Of a DNA stretch of 64,000 nt, positions 8,568 through 17,765 are shown in pieces (position 1 is the stretch's first letter; each line of letters opens with the position of its first letter). The DNA comes from Flavobacteriales bacterium. GTDB taxonomy: Bacteria > Bacteroidota > Bacteroidia > Flavobacteriales_F > PHOS-HE28. The DNA lies in assembly GCA_024103275.1 (NCBI GenBank), contig JAGFIV010000026.1:23467-87466 (forward strand), written 5' to 3'. A model generated the notes under the pieces. The model did no database searches and had not been told where the DNA came from. It saw only the letters and a program-made list of their open reading frames with translations. A program made the translations under genes and the position numbers.

Positions 8568-9517
8568 TGGCGGGCCGGTTGGTACGGAAGATCCTCTTCT
8601 CCAGGTCCGTGCGAAGGGCCATCCGCATCCTGCAAGGGATCGTCCCGCCCGGCTTCGGGGGGTTCAGCGTGTACCAGGTGGGCCGGTTCTTCTTCCAGGC
8701 CCTGTTCCAGGGAAACCTTTCCAACCGGGCCGCCGCCATCGCGTACCGCCTGTTCATGGCGCTCTTTCCCGCCCTGATCGTCCTGCTCACCTTGATCCCC
8801 TTCATCCCCATCGCCGATTTCCAGGTCAAGCTCCTGGGCGCCTTCCAGACCATGCTGCCGGCCGAGGTGTTCCATTTCGTGGAAGACCTGCTGCACGACC
8901 TGTTGCTGCGCAAGCACAGCACCTTGCTGAGCGTGAGCTTCCTCTTCGGCCTGTACCTCGCCAGCAACAGCGTGAACGCCATCCTGCAGGGATTCCGCCA
9001 CAGCACGCTGGTCACCGTGTGGTACCGCCCCTGGAAGGAACGCCTGATCAGCCTGCTGCTCATGGGCCTGCTCACCTTGCTTTGCGTGGTGGCCGTGGCC
9101 CTGCTCACCGCCGGCTCGTGGGGCCGTTCCCTGTTGCACGAGGGGACCGACCGCTTCCATTTCCTGGAGGGCATCGGTTTCACCTTGTTCCGGTGGGCCA
9201 CTTCCGTGATGCTCGTGTGGGTGGCCATCGCCCTGTTGTACCACGCCGGCCAACCCGGCAAGAAGCGCTTCCAGTTGGCCACCCCCGGGGCCATCCTCAC
9301 GCTGCTGCTCATCTTCCTGCTCAGCCGCGCCTTGGCCTACGTGTTCACCAACATCACCGACTACAACGCCCTCTACGGGTCCATCGGCGTGATCATCGCC
9401 GTCCAACTCTGGATCTACCTCAACATGCTGGTGCTGCTCATCGGCTACGAACTCAACACCAGCATCGCCAAGGCGCGCGAGGTGCACAGCCAGGAGCTGA
9501 AACCCGTGCATGGCTGA
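8567..9517 (+). CDS. YihY/virulence factor BrkB family inner-membrane protein
   Basis: 316 residues from the ATG overlapping the nadC stop (TAATG). Six hydrophobic segments follow the family pattern: FQALFQGNLSNRAAAIAYRL (hallmark of the first conserved region), FMALFPALIVLLTLIPFIPI, STLLSVSFLFGLYLASNSVN, LISLLLMGLLTLLCVVAVAL, FRWATSVMLVWVAIALLYHA, and the C-terminal YNALYGSIGVIIAVQLWIYL followed by a helix ending LLIGYELN. Older annotations call such proteins ribonuclease BN, but that activity belongs to another gene; the true function is unknown, with envelope or transport roles proposed. It is co-transcribed with nadC. Confidence 0.85.
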   Translation: MAGRLVRKILFSRSVRRAIRILQGIVPPGFGGFSVYQVGRFFFQALFQGNLSNRAAAIAYRLFMALFPALIVLLTLIPFIPIADFQVKLLGAFQTMLPAEVFHFVEDLLHDLLLRKHSTLLSVSFLFGLYLASNSVNAILQGFRHSTLVTVWYRPWKERLISLLLMGLLTLLCVVAVALLTAGSWGRSLLHEGTDRFHFLEGIGFTLFRWATSVMLVWVAIALLYHAGQPGKKRFQLATPGAILTLLLIFLLSRALAYVFTNITDYNALYGSIGVIIAVQLWIYLNMLVLLIGYELNTSIAKAREVHSQELKPVHG

Positions 9518-9628
9518 TCGGGGCACGGCAGCCGACGGGCGGTCCCCGGTGGTCCCTGTTCCACCCCCGGTGAAAGGCCATGAAAGCCGGCCCGTCACAC
9601 TTTTTCCCGGGGGCCCTGCTCCACGGGG

Positions 9629-9636
9629 TATATTTC
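9629..9636 (+). promoter_or_regulatory. -7 promoter box before the M1 peptidase gene
   Basis: Reads TATATTTC, one base from TAnnTTTG, about 54 bp before ATG 9690. No clear -33 TTG is visible. It supports starting the protein after this point rather than at 9510. Confidence 0.4.
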
Positions 9637-9689
9637 GCAACCCCAACGAATCATCAGGGCCATGCGGCCCGACAGGTCTATCATTTGCG

Positions 9690-12600
9690 ATGAGGCAAGC
9701 GCTACTTCCGGTCATCATTCTCGCAGCCTGCACCGGGCTCCGGGCCCAGGCCTATGACCCCCTCCACCCGCCCAATACCTTCCGGCATGCGGACAACCCA
9801 TACTACTGGAAGAACGACCTGCCGAAGCCCGGCTATTGGCAGCAGGACGTGCACTACCGGATACAGGCCCGGCTGGACGAGGTGAAGGACCTGGTGGAAG
9901 GCAACGCCGAGCTCACCTATTGGAACAATTCACCCGACACCCTCAAGGAGGCGTTCTTTCACCTGTACATCAATGCCGCGCGCCCCGGCAGCTACCTGGA
10001 CCAGATATCGCCCCGGCCCAAGGATGGCCGCCAGCGCGGCACCGACGTGCATTCCATGACCGTGGACGGGCAGGAACCGGAGCGCGAGATCGACAACACG
10101 GTGATGCGCGTGGTGCTTCCCGATCCGCTGCCGCCCGGCGGGAAAGTGGTGTTCAACTACCGCTTCACCACGCACTGGGGCGGCATCTACCGCATGAAGA
10201 CGTACAAGCACTGGGGCGTGAAGCACTTCGACGGCACCCAGTGGTACCCGCGCATCAGCGTGTACGACCGCAAGTTCGGATGGGACACCCAGCAGTACCT
10301 GGGCCACGAGTTCTACGGTGATTTCGGCACCTTCGATGTGGACCTGGACATGCCCAACGACATGGTGGTGGAGGCCACCGGATGGCTGCAGAACCCCGCC
10401 GAGGTGATGCCGCCGGACCTGCGGAAGAAGCTGGACATCGCCAACTTCAAGGACAAACCTTGGAACGAGGCCCCCTCGGTGATCACCCCTTATGAGCCCG
10501 GCGTGCGCAAGGTGTGGCGGTACCACGCGGAGAACGTGCATGACTTCGCCTTCACCGCCGACCCTACCTACCGCATCGGCGAAGCGGAATGGAACGGCAT
10601 CAAATGCATCGCCGTGGCCGCCGAGCCCCACGTCGCGAAATGGCAAAATGCGGCGGATTATGCCGCCAAGTGCATCGAGGCGCTCAGCACCATCGTGGGG
10701 CCGTACGGCTATCCCAAGATGGTGGTGGCCGATGCCCGGGACGGCATGGAATACCCCATGCTCACCCTGGACAGCGGCAACGAACCCAACTACCGGTCGC
10801 TTTTCATGCACGAGATCGGCCACAACTGGTTCTTCGGCATGGTGGGCAACAACGAGACCTACCGCGCCATGCTCGACGAGGGCTTCACGCAGTTCATCGA
10901 GGTGCTGGGCCTGGAGCGCGTGGACGGCGACACCTTGGTGGCCGAACCGCCCGCCAACGCCTACCAGCGGCGGTGGACGCAGCCCGAGCTGGCCCGCGAC
11001 CGGCTGGCCTACAACAGCTACATGCATGCCGCCGTGCGCGACGAACTGCCGCCGGTGGACGTGCACAGCGACGAATTCAGCCGCCTGCCCACCGGCTACC
11101 GGATGGTGTACTACAAGACCGCCACCATGATGTTCAACCTGCAATACGTGCTGGGCGACTCCCTGATGGCCGGCGCGCTGCGCCACTATTTCAGGCAGTG
11201 GCGGTTCAAACATCCCTACATCGAGGATTTCCGCCAAAGCTTCACGGACTACACCAAGGTGGACCTCAACTGGTTCTTCGACCAGTGGATCGGCACCGGC
11301 AAACGGCTGGACTATGCCGTGAAGGGCGTGAAGCACCGCGGTGCCGATGGCGGGCAGAAGATCCACTTCCGGCGCGTGGGCGAAATGCAGATGCCGCTGG
11401 ACTTCACCGTGGTGGCCAACAACGGGCAGCGGCACCAGTTCCACATCCCCAACAACTGGTTCGTGAAACGCACCGATGCGACGGTGCTCCCCCGCTGGAT
11501 CGGCTTCGACAACCTGAAGCGCGACTACTGGGCGGCCGTGGACATCCCTTCGGGCATCGCCGATGTGCGCATCGACACCACCGCCCGCCTGGGCGACGCC
11601 TACCCGCTGAACAACAGCCTGCGCTTCCCGCTTACCAGCACCTTCGACAGCCACATCCACAACCAGCCCGACCGGCGCAACTACGAGACCTTCGTGCGGC
11701 CCGACATCTGGTACAACGGCTTCGACGGCATCAAGGTGGGCGTGCATGCCAACGGCTCCTTCTTCCGGTACAAGCACAAGGTGTGGTTCACCGCGTGGCT
11801 CAACTCCGGCCTGGGCCAGGACCTGCCGGGCGGCCAGGTGCTGACCGACTATCAGGCCATCAATTTCAACTTCCGGTACGAGACCGGGACGGAGAGGCTG
11901 GTGCATGGTTCCAGCGTGTTCGCCGGGGCCCGCCTGCTGGACGGGCTGGAACGATACGAGGCCGGGTTCAACTGGAACATCCCGTTCACGCGCACCACGC
12001 TATACACCCATGCCAAATTCATGCTGCGGCGCGACAGCGTGCAGCTCACCTACCTGATCTATCCCGGGCAGTGGCAGGTGAATGAACTGAACAGCACCTG
12101 GAACACCGGGGTGCTGCACCAATACGACCACCGCGCGGGCAACGGGAGCATCGCGCTGGACGTGCGCACGGCCGGCGTGGGCGCCGCCAACCCGTTCGGG
12201 CAAGTGGCCGCCACCGCGCTGAACAACACCCGCCTGGGCAGGCTAAGGCTGCGCACGCGCCTGATGGCGCAGTACGGAAGCGGACAAACGCCGAGGGAAA
12301 GCCAGCTGTACCTGGCCGGTGCCTCGCCCGAGGACATGATGGACAGCAAGTATGTGCGCAGCATCGGCTTCGTGCCCTTCGACTGGATGGGCTACGGCCC
12401 CGGCATCAACCACTTGCAGCAGGGCGGCGGCCTGGGACTGCGCGGCTATGCCGGCTATTGGGCACCCGACCGCATTCCCGGCGGCGACATCATCACCACC
12501 TACGCGGGCAACACCGGGGCCGCCATCAACGGCGAGCTCGACCTGGACGGCCTGGTGCGCCTCAAGCCCGGCAAGCTGGCCGATTACCTGAAGCTGAACG

Positions 12601-12857
12601 TCTATCTCTTCGGCGACGTGGGCACCATGGGCTACCGCACCGTCACCGAGCTGGGCTCAACGCAGATCAAACTGGCCCTGCCCCGCGCCGATGCCGGGCT
12701 GGGCGCCGCCCTCACCATCCGCAAGTTCGGCCCCCTGTCGGGCATCAAACCGCTCACCCTCCGCTTCGACATGCCCCTGGTGCTTTCCGCGCTGCCCGCG
12801 GGTGAAACCGACCATGTGGCGTTCCGCTACGTGGTGGGCGTGGGAAGAAGTTTTTGA
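9690..12857 (+). CDS. Gluzincin (M1 family) metallopeptidase with C-terminal outer-membrane barrel-like domain
   Basis: 1055 residues. The signal peptide MRQALLPVIILAACTGLRAQ fixes the start; a frame open back to 9510 adds about 60 residues without that logic. An M1 N-terminal beta-saddle is followed by the exopeptidase-like motif RDGMEYPML (the GxMEN equivalent) and the zinc site HEIGHN with HExxH-x18-E (His374, Glu375, His378, Glu397). The peptidase part ends near residue 640. The remaining 400 residues are rich in alternating aromatic strands (WFTAWLNSGLGQD, INFNFRYETGTERL, GGGLGLRGYAGYWAPD) and close with FRYVVGVGRSF, a typical barrel end with terminal Phe. The protein is therefore probably anchored in the outer membrane, trimming peptides at the surface or in the periplasm. 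The barrel assignment is inference. Confidence 0.82.
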   Translation: MRQALLPVIILAACTGLRAQAYDPLHPPNTFRHADNPYYWKNDLPKPGYWQQDVHYRIQARLDEVKDLVEGNAELTYWNNSPDTLKEAFFHLYINAARPGSYLDQISPRPKDGRQRGTDVHSMTVDGQEPEREIDNTVMRVVLPDPLPPGGKVVFNYRFTTHWGGIYRMKTYKHWGVKHFDGTQWYPRISVYDRKFGWDTQQYLGHEFYGDFGTFDVDLDMPNDMVVEATGWLQNPAEVMPPDLRKKLDIANFKDKPWNEAPSVITPYEPGVRKVWRYHAENVHDFAFTADPTYRIGEAEWNGIKCIAVAAEPHVAKWQNAADYAAKCIEALSTIVGPYGYPKMVVADARDGMEYPMLTLDSGNEPNYRSLFMHEIGHNWFFGMVGNNETYRAMLDEGFTQFIEVLGLERVDGDTLVAEPPANAYQRRWTQPELARDRLAYNSYMHAAVRDELPPVDVHSDEFSRLPTGYRMVYYKTATMMFNLQYVLGDSLMAGALRHYFRQWRFKHPYIEDFRQSFTDYTKVDLNWFFDQWIGTGKRLDYAVKGVKHRGADGGQKIHFRRVGEMQMPLDFTVVANNGQRHQFHIPNNWFVKRTDATVLPRWIGFDNLKRDYWAAVDIPSGIADVRIDTTARLGDAYPLNNSLRFPLTSTFDSHIHNQPDRRNYETFVRPDIWYNGFDGIKVGVHANGSFFRYKHKVWFTAWLNSGLGQDLPGGQVLTDYQAINFNFRYETGTERLVHGSSVFAGARLLDGLERYEAGFNWNIPFTRTTLYTHAKFMLRRDSVQLTYLIYPGQWQVNELNSTWNTGVLHQYDHRAGNGSIALDVRTAGVGAANPFGQVAATALNNTRLGRLRLRTRLMAQYGSGQTPRESQLYLAGASPEDMMDSKYVRSIGFVPFDWMGYGPGINHLQQGGGLGLRGYAGYWAPDRIPGGDIITTYAGNTGAAINGELDLDGLVRLKPGKLADYLKLNVYLFGDVGTMGYRTVTELGSTQIKLALPRADAGLGAALTIRKFGPLSGIKPLTLRFDMPLVLSALPAGETDHVAFRYVVGVGRSF

Positions 12858-12879
12858 ACAACAGCACCGCCTCCGGCAT

Positions 12880-13296
12880 ATGCGAGCTACCACCTTCCTC
12901 CTGGCCTTCACGCTCTCCACCACCACCCTCGCACAGGACATCGCAGGGCGGTGGATCACCGTGGACGACAACACCGGCAAACAGCGCTCAGTGGTGGAGA
13001 TCACGGTTACCGACGGCATTGCCCACGGGCGCATCGTGCAGATCTTCGACAAGGACAAGGTGGGCAAGACCTGCGAGGCGTGCACGGACGACCGAAAGGG
13101 GCGGAAAGTGCTCGGCATGGAGATCATCCGCAACATGGTGCGCAAGGGAAGCGAATGGACAGGCGGCACCATCCTTGACCCCGACAACGGCAAGGTATAC
13201 ACCTGCAAGATGTGGGTGGAAAACGGCAAGCTGAAGGTGCGCGGCTACATCGCTTTCTTCTTCCGGACACAGACGTGGTTGCCTGATGGCCGGTGA
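12880..13296 (+). CDS. DUF2147 family secreted protein
   Basis: 138 residues from ATG 12880. A signal peptide (MRATTFLLAFTLSTTTLAQ) leads into the DUF2147 core: DIAGRWITVDDNTGKQRSVV, a strand-rich stretch with VQIFDKDKVGKTCEAC, a GMEIIRNM segment, GGTILDPDNGKVYTCKMW and KLKVRGYIAFFFRTQTW. The family is a small periplasmic beta barrel of unknown function, common in Bacteroidota and Proteobacteria. It lies 22 bp after the M1 peptidase and may share its transcript. The Cys pair in KTCEAC may be structural. The longest frame starts at 12691 inside the peptidase gene and is rejected in favour of the signal peptide. Confidence 0.85.
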   Translation: MRATTFLLAFTLSTTTLAQDIAGRWITVDDNTGKQRSVVEITVTDGIAHGRIVQIFDKDKVGKTCEACTDDRKGRKVLGMEIIRNMVRKGSEWTGGTILDPDNGKVYTCKMWVENGKLKVRGYIAFFFRTQTWLPDGR

Positions 13297-13590
13297 GGCC
13301 TCGGCGGCAACATGGAAGGATGATCCTCCGCAGCTGTCCACCACATGTCCGGCACCTTGAGCCAATTTTGTGCTTCAAGCCGAACGCTGCATCCATGCGC
13401 AATGCGGTGAGCGATCCGCACGATCACCTCCCGGACCACCGGGCATGTGCGAAAAGCGGTAACCACCACCGCAGCCGCATCAAGCTCCCGATGGCATCTT
13501 TCCCAAGACAAGCAGGAGCATGGGAACCGCCGGTGATTCACCACCGGGAAAGGTGAAAAGTGTTCCTGAACCCGGCGAGCCCACCGAACG

Positions 13591-14700
13591 ATGACCAAAA
13601 ACCTGAAGCCGCGGATCCTGTATGTGTATCCCCGGTCGTCCACATTCATCCGCAGGGACTTGGAGGCCCTTTCCAAGGATTTCAGGATCCACCATCAGCA
13701 ATTCGACCGCGGCGGAAAGTGGATGCTGCCCTTTTCCCTTGTGCTCCAACTGCTCTGGCTGGTGCGCCATCGCATGGCCGGGGCAAGGGACGTGGTGGGC
13801 CATTTTGCCGGGTATCACACCGTGCTGCCCGTCCTGCTCGGGTTCCGCACGCACATCATCATCGCGGGAAATGACTCCTGTTCCTTCCCTGGCATCGGCC
13901 ACGGCAGCTTCCGAAAGCCGCTGCTGGGCAAGGCCATCGGCTTTTCCCTGCGCAGGGCCGCCACGATCCTGCCCGTGCATGCGAGCTTGGCGCGGTTCAC
14001 GAACGACTACAGCGACCTCGGGCCAAGGGAACAGGGCTTTCTGCATTTCGTGGACGGGATCAGGGCGGCCGTGATACCCATTCCCTACGGCTTCGATGCC
14101 CAGACCTGGTCCTGCGGCGTGGAGGGCGGGTCCCGGCAAGGTGTTCTTTGCGTTGCGGCCGGGGCCGGTTTCGGCGGCCGTGCCTTCCTGGTGAAAGGCT
14201 TGGACATCCTGTCGGCGGCGGCGGCGGGGATGCCGGATGTGCCGTTCACCTTGGTCGGCGTGGACACGCCCGGGGATTATCCCGTCCGTGCCAACGTGAA
14301 GGTGATCGGCCGCGTCACCCCCCAGCAACTGCGGGAACTGATGGCCTCCTCCAGTATTTACTGTCAAGCGTCCGTGGCGGAGGGGTTCCCGAACGGGCTT
14401 TGTGAGGCGATGCTGATGGGATGCCTGCCGGTGGTGAGCAACGTCACTTCCATGCCTGAGATCGTCGGGGCGAACGGCCGGGTGATCGCCAGGCGCGACC
14501 CAGCGTTGCTGCGCCAGGCCATAGCGGGATTGTTGGCGTTGCCTGCGGAAGAACAGGAACCGATGCGTCAACGCGCCCGTGAAAGCATTGCGTCACGCTT
14601 CCCCGCGGCATTGCGAACGGACCGCCTGGTGGCGGTGATCAAGGCGTCCATGGGCATGGGAAAAGCGGAAGCCCACAAGACTCATCCCCCGGCTGCCTGA
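13591..14700 (+). CDS. Glycosyltransferase family 4
   Basis: 369 residues, GT-B fold. The N-terminal domain starts PRILYVYPRSSTFIRRDLEA and includes HIIIAGNDSCSFPGI and ILPVHASLARFTND. The donor domain holds VKGLDILSAAAAGMPDVPFT, the conserved E-x7-E element in ASVAEGFPNGLCEAMLMGC, and SNVTSMPEIVGANG. It probably transfers a sugar from a nucleotide donor onto a lipid-linked glycan in the cytoplasm; donor and acceptor are unknown. The gene stands alone on the plus strand, convergent with the flippase gene 215 bp away, after a 294-bp gap in which I find no clear promoter. Confidence 0.85.
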   Translation: MTKNLKPRILYVYPRSSTFIRRDLEALSKDFRIHHQQFDRGGKWMLPFSLVLQLLWLVRHRMAGARDVVGHFAGYHTVLPVLLGFRTHIIIAGNDSCSFPGIGHGSFRKPLLGKAIGFSLRRAATILPVHASLARFTNDYSDLGPREQGFLHFVDGIRAAVIPIPYGFDAQTWSCGVEGGSRQGVLCVAAGAGFGGRAFLVKGLDILSAAAAGMPDVPFTLVGVDTPGDYPVRANVKVIGRVTPQQLRELMASSSIYCQASVAEGFPNGLCEAMLMGCLPVVSNVTSMPEIVGANGRVIARRDPALLRQAIAGLLALPAEEQEPMRQRARESIASRFPAALRTDRLVAVIKASMGMGKAEAHKTHPPAA

Positions 14701-14915
14701 AGCGGATCCGCCCGTTCCCATTGGGCCGGATCAGCGAATCGGCATCATTCCAGCCCGCACTTCGCACCTGGATCGGGCCGGGCAGGAGATGCGCATGGCC
14801 AATTCCTCCGGACGGCATGAATGGTCATCACAACCTCGAAACCGTCGTTCATTCGGCAACGTGTGCCCTGCATTGAAAGCTTTTATCCTGTTCTCAGGAA
14901 AGCCGCCAAGAGTTC

Positions 14916-16415
14916 CTATCCCTTGGATCGGTACGGCAAGAGTCCACGCGCCAGCTTCGCCGCCTGGTGCCCCAGGTCCGGGGCCAGGCCGAGCAGGTGC
15001 ACCGACGTTCCATAGACCAGGGCCAGGAGCGCGGAGCGCCATGCGATGTCCACCACCGGTGGCCCGGCGTGCGGGAGGAACCCAAAGACCGCGGCCACGG
15101 CCAAGACCATGATGGCGGCGCGGAGGGTGATCACATTGAAAGGCCATAGGCCGAAGCGTCTTTGCAGGAAGATCACGCGCCAGCCTACCACCACCACCAC
15201 GGAAACGAACGAGCTCCAGGCCGCACCGATCAGGCCCCACCACAGGATGAAGAAATAATCGAGCACCACGTTGAGCACCAGGAGCAAGGCACCGCTGACC
15301 GCATCGAACCAATAGCCGCGCGAGGTGATCACCAGGCCCGCACTGAGCCCCGTGGCCAGGTTGAGCACATTGGTGACGCCCAGCACCAGCATCACCGGGA
15401 TGCCCACGGCGTAGGCGGGGTCCAGGAAGCTGAACAGGCTGTCGGCGTTGACCCACAGCCCCAGCAGGATGAAGGCCGCCGCGACCAGTTGGATGATCGC
15501 CGTACGCTGGTACAGCATCTGCAACTTGGCATGGTCGCGCTCCTTCCAGGCCTGGGCCATCACGGGGATCACCGGCTGCAGCAGGGCCCGGGCCGGCACC
15601 ATGACCACGCTGGCCATGAACAGGGCCACCGCATAGTAGGCCACATGCGACAACCCTTCGGGTAGCATGGCGCCCACCATCACCTGGTCGATGTTGCCCA
15701 CGGCAATGGCGGCCACGCTGCTGGCCAGGGTGAACAGGCTATAGCGCAACATGCCAAGCCGTGTCCGGCGGCCGATCCGCATGCGGCCCAGCCCCAACCG
15801 GAGTTCGCCGGACCGCCACAGGTCCCACAGCACCACGCCCGTGGTGAGCAGGAAGGTGGCGATGTAGAGCTGCAGGAACAACAGGAAACCCAGGCCCAGC
15901 ACGGCGTACGCCAGGATCAATGCGGTCTGCAACACCCGCAGCAGGAACTCGCGCGCCAGCACCGGGCCGATGCTGCGCCCCACCGAACGGCTGAACCCGC
16001 GTAGGACCAGCAGCCACACCTCGGCCATCACCAGCGGCAACACCCACAGGCCGTAGCGCGCATATAGCCCGCTGCCGTCGTTGATCCAAGCCACGAAACG
16101 ATCATGCAGCAGGACGAGCACCGCCAAGGATGCCAGCCCGCCCACCGTGGCCACCGACAGGATGAGCCCGAACAGCCCCCGATGGTCATGCCCCCTTCCA
16201 CGGAAGTAAGGGAAATACCGGATCGCCGTGTTCTCGCCGCCCAAGTGCGCCACCTGGGCCGCCACCACCGCGATGCTGACCAGCAACCGCGTGAGGCCGA
16301 ATTCATCGGCGGTCAGGAACTTCGGGTAGAGCCAGGCCATGTTGACGAAGCCCAGGCCCATGCCCGCCACCGTGAGCACCGTGATCCAACTGGCTTGGCG
16401 CGCCACCGTGCCCAT
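14916..16415 (-). CDS. Polysaccharide biosynthesis flippase (Wzx/MviN-MATE superfamily)
   Basis: 499 residues with about 12-14 membrane segments. The start (MGTVARQASWITVLTVAGMG, then LGFVNMAWLYPKFLTADEFGLTRLL) is typical of the Polysacc_synt (PST) transporters: an N-terminal helix followed by the x-EFGLxRLL loop. Internal repeats with SVAAIAVGNIDQVMVGAML and a C-terminal polysaccharide_synt_C-like region (VPVMLVLGVTNVLNLATGLSA) complete the fold. It probably moves lipid-linked oligosaccharide across the inner membrane. The start lies 1 bp after the stop of the upstream glycosyltransferase gene, so the two form an operon, probably with the YfhO gene further upstream. Confidence 0.85.
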   Translation of the reverse strand: MGTVARQASWITVLTVAGMGLGFVNMAWLYPKFLTADEFGLTRLLVSIAVVAAQVAHLGGENTAIRYFPYFRGRGHDHRGLFGLILSVATVGGLASLAVLVLLHDRFVAWINDGSGLYARYGLWVLPLVMAEVWLLVLRGFSRSVGRSIGPVLAREFLLRVLQTALILAYAVLGLGFLLFLQLYIATFLLTTGVVLWDLWRSGELRLGLGRMRIGRRTRLGMLRYSLFTLASSVAAIAVGNIDQVMVGAMLPEGLSHVAYYAVALFMASVVMVPARALLQPVIPVMAQAWKERDHAKLQMLYQRTAIIQLVAAAFILLGLWVNADSLFSFLDPAYAVGIPVMLVLGVTNVLNLATGLSAGLVITSRGYWFDAVSGALLLVLNVVLDYFFILWWGLIGAAWSSFVSVVVVVGWRVIFLQRRFGLWPFNVITLRAAIMVLAVAAVFGFLPHAGPPVVDIAWRSALLALVYGTSVHLLGLAPDLGHQAAKLARGLLPYRSKG

Positions 16416-16416
16416 G

Positions 16417-17685
16417 CTACAGCATATTCAGCACATTGGCCATTTGGGCACAGGTGGCCTCCCGCGACCAGCGATGGTCCGGCGCCGCCCCGCCCGCCTG
16501 GAACAAGGCCTTGATCCGATCGCCTTGGCCCATCAGATCAGGCCTGTCGATCACCGCATGGGGCGGGCGGTCCAGCACGCGCGCCACATCGCCCCCCACG
16601 GGCGCCACGGCCAGGACCGGCCTTCCCGTGCTGATGTATTCGAACAGCTTGCCCGTAAGGATGCCCAGCACGTTCGGCGTATCGTTGGCCAGCAGGAGCA
16701 GCACCCGCGCACGCTGCATCAATGCCATGGCCTCCCCGTGCGGGACGCGGCCCACGCGTTCCACGTGCCCGCCCAGCCCCGCGGCTTCGATGCCCGCGAG
16801 CACCGCATGGTCCACGGGCCCCACCAGGCGCAACCTGAACTTGGACGAAAACGCCGGGTCGCGGTCACACAACGCCCGCAGGGATCGCCATAGCTGCGGC
16901 GCATTGCGCGTGGGCGGCAGCGACCCCACATGTACCAGGCTCCATGCTTCATCAACGGGGCCTGAAACGGCGGGAAGGTCCGCCACATCGTAACCGTTGG
17001 TGATCACCTCCACCCGGTTTGCGCCCAGCTTTTCGAGGTCCGCCGCCATGTGCCAGCCCACGGCGATCACGCGGTCCGCACCCCGGAGCACCTCCCCTTC
17101 CAAACGCTTGTGCTTGGCATCGGCCCAGCGGGTGAGCTTCAGCTGCGCGTAGAAGTCAATGTCGGTCCAAGGGTCGCGGAAGTCGGCGACCCACTTCACC
17201 CCCAAGGCGCGTTTCAACGCCAGGGCGATCAGGTGCATGCTGTGCGGCGGCCCCGTGCTGACGATCGCATCCACCGGGTTCTTCCGCAGCCAATGCTTCA
17301 GGAACTTCACCGAAGGGCGCACCCACCACACCCGCGCATCCGGGATGAAGAAATTGCTGCGCACCCACAAGGCCACATCCTCCTTCCAGCCGCCCTGCTT
17401 CTTCTCGTTCAGGAAGCCCACCTGCACCTTCTCCTTGGCACTGCGGCCGGTGAAGCGCTTGTACAGGTTGAACGGTTCGGTGATCGGCCGCTTGATCACC
17501 TCGATGTCCGGCCGCACATCCTTCAACAACCCGGGATCATCCGCCACCACCTCGGGGTTCTCCGGCGTGTAGATCACCGGCTGCCACCCGTGTTCCGGCA
17601 GCAGCTTGCTGAGCTTCAGCCAACGGTACACCCCCGCCCCGCCATTGGGCGGCCAGTAGTAGGTGATGATGAGGACGCGTTTCAC
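16417..17685 (-). CDS. Glycosyltransferase family 4
   Basis: 422 residues, GTG start at 17685. It opens MKRVLIITYYWPPNGGAGVYR, the classical Rossmann start of Bacteroidota GT4 enzymes with the acceptor loop PPNGGAG, continues with IVSTGPPHSMHLIALALKRA and VADFRDPWTD, and has the donor-domain elements HVGSLPPTRNAPQLWRSL and LGILTGKLFEYISTGRPVLA. It is tightly linked to the flippase gene (1 bp between). The GTG start touches a row of four 8-bp repeats (17686-17717), an unusual setting that could affect expression. The sugar and acceptor are not known. Confidence 0.85.
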   Translation of the reverse strand: MKRVLIITYYWPPNGGAGVYRWLKLSKLLPEHGWQPVIYTPENPEVVADDPGLLKDVRPDIEVIKRPITEPFNLYKRFTGRSAKEKVQVGFLNEKKQGGWKEDVALWVRSNFFIPDARVWWVRPSVKFLKHWLRKNPVDAIVSTGPPHSMHLIALALKRALGVKWVADFRDPWTDIDFYAQLKLTRWADAKHKRLEGEVLRGADRVIAVGWHMAADLEKLGANRVEVITNGYDVADLPAVSGPVDEAWSLVHVGSLPPTRNAPQLWRSLRALCDRDPAFSSKFRLRLVGPVDHAVLAGIEAAGLGGHVERVGRVPHGEAMALMQRARVLLLLANDTPNVLGILTGKLFEYISTGRPVLAVAPVGGDVARVLDRPPHAVIDRPDLMGQGDRIKALFQAGGAAPDHRWSREATCAQMANVLNML

Positions 17686-17717
17686 GATCAGATGATCAGA
17701 CGATCAGACGATCAGAA
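17686..17717. repeat. Four tandem 8-bp repeats at a glycosyltransferase start
   Basis: On the plus strand the units read GATCAGAT, GATCAGAC, GATCAGAC, GATCAGAA. They abut the GTG start of the GT4 gene on the minus strand, where the sequence reads as TCTGATCG-type units running into the start codon. The unit is not a multiple of three, so gain or loss of a copy would shift any upstream reading frame and change spacing to upstream signals. Confidence 0.85.
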
Positions 17718-17765
17718 AACCAATTGATCGGAAGATGTGGTTTCGATCATCGGGATCACCTCGGT

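Noticed and set aside
9930..11906. A 658-codon minus-strand frame opposite the M1 peptidase
   Set aside because: Repetitive His/Val/Gly composition without domains; a shadow of the peptidase gene.
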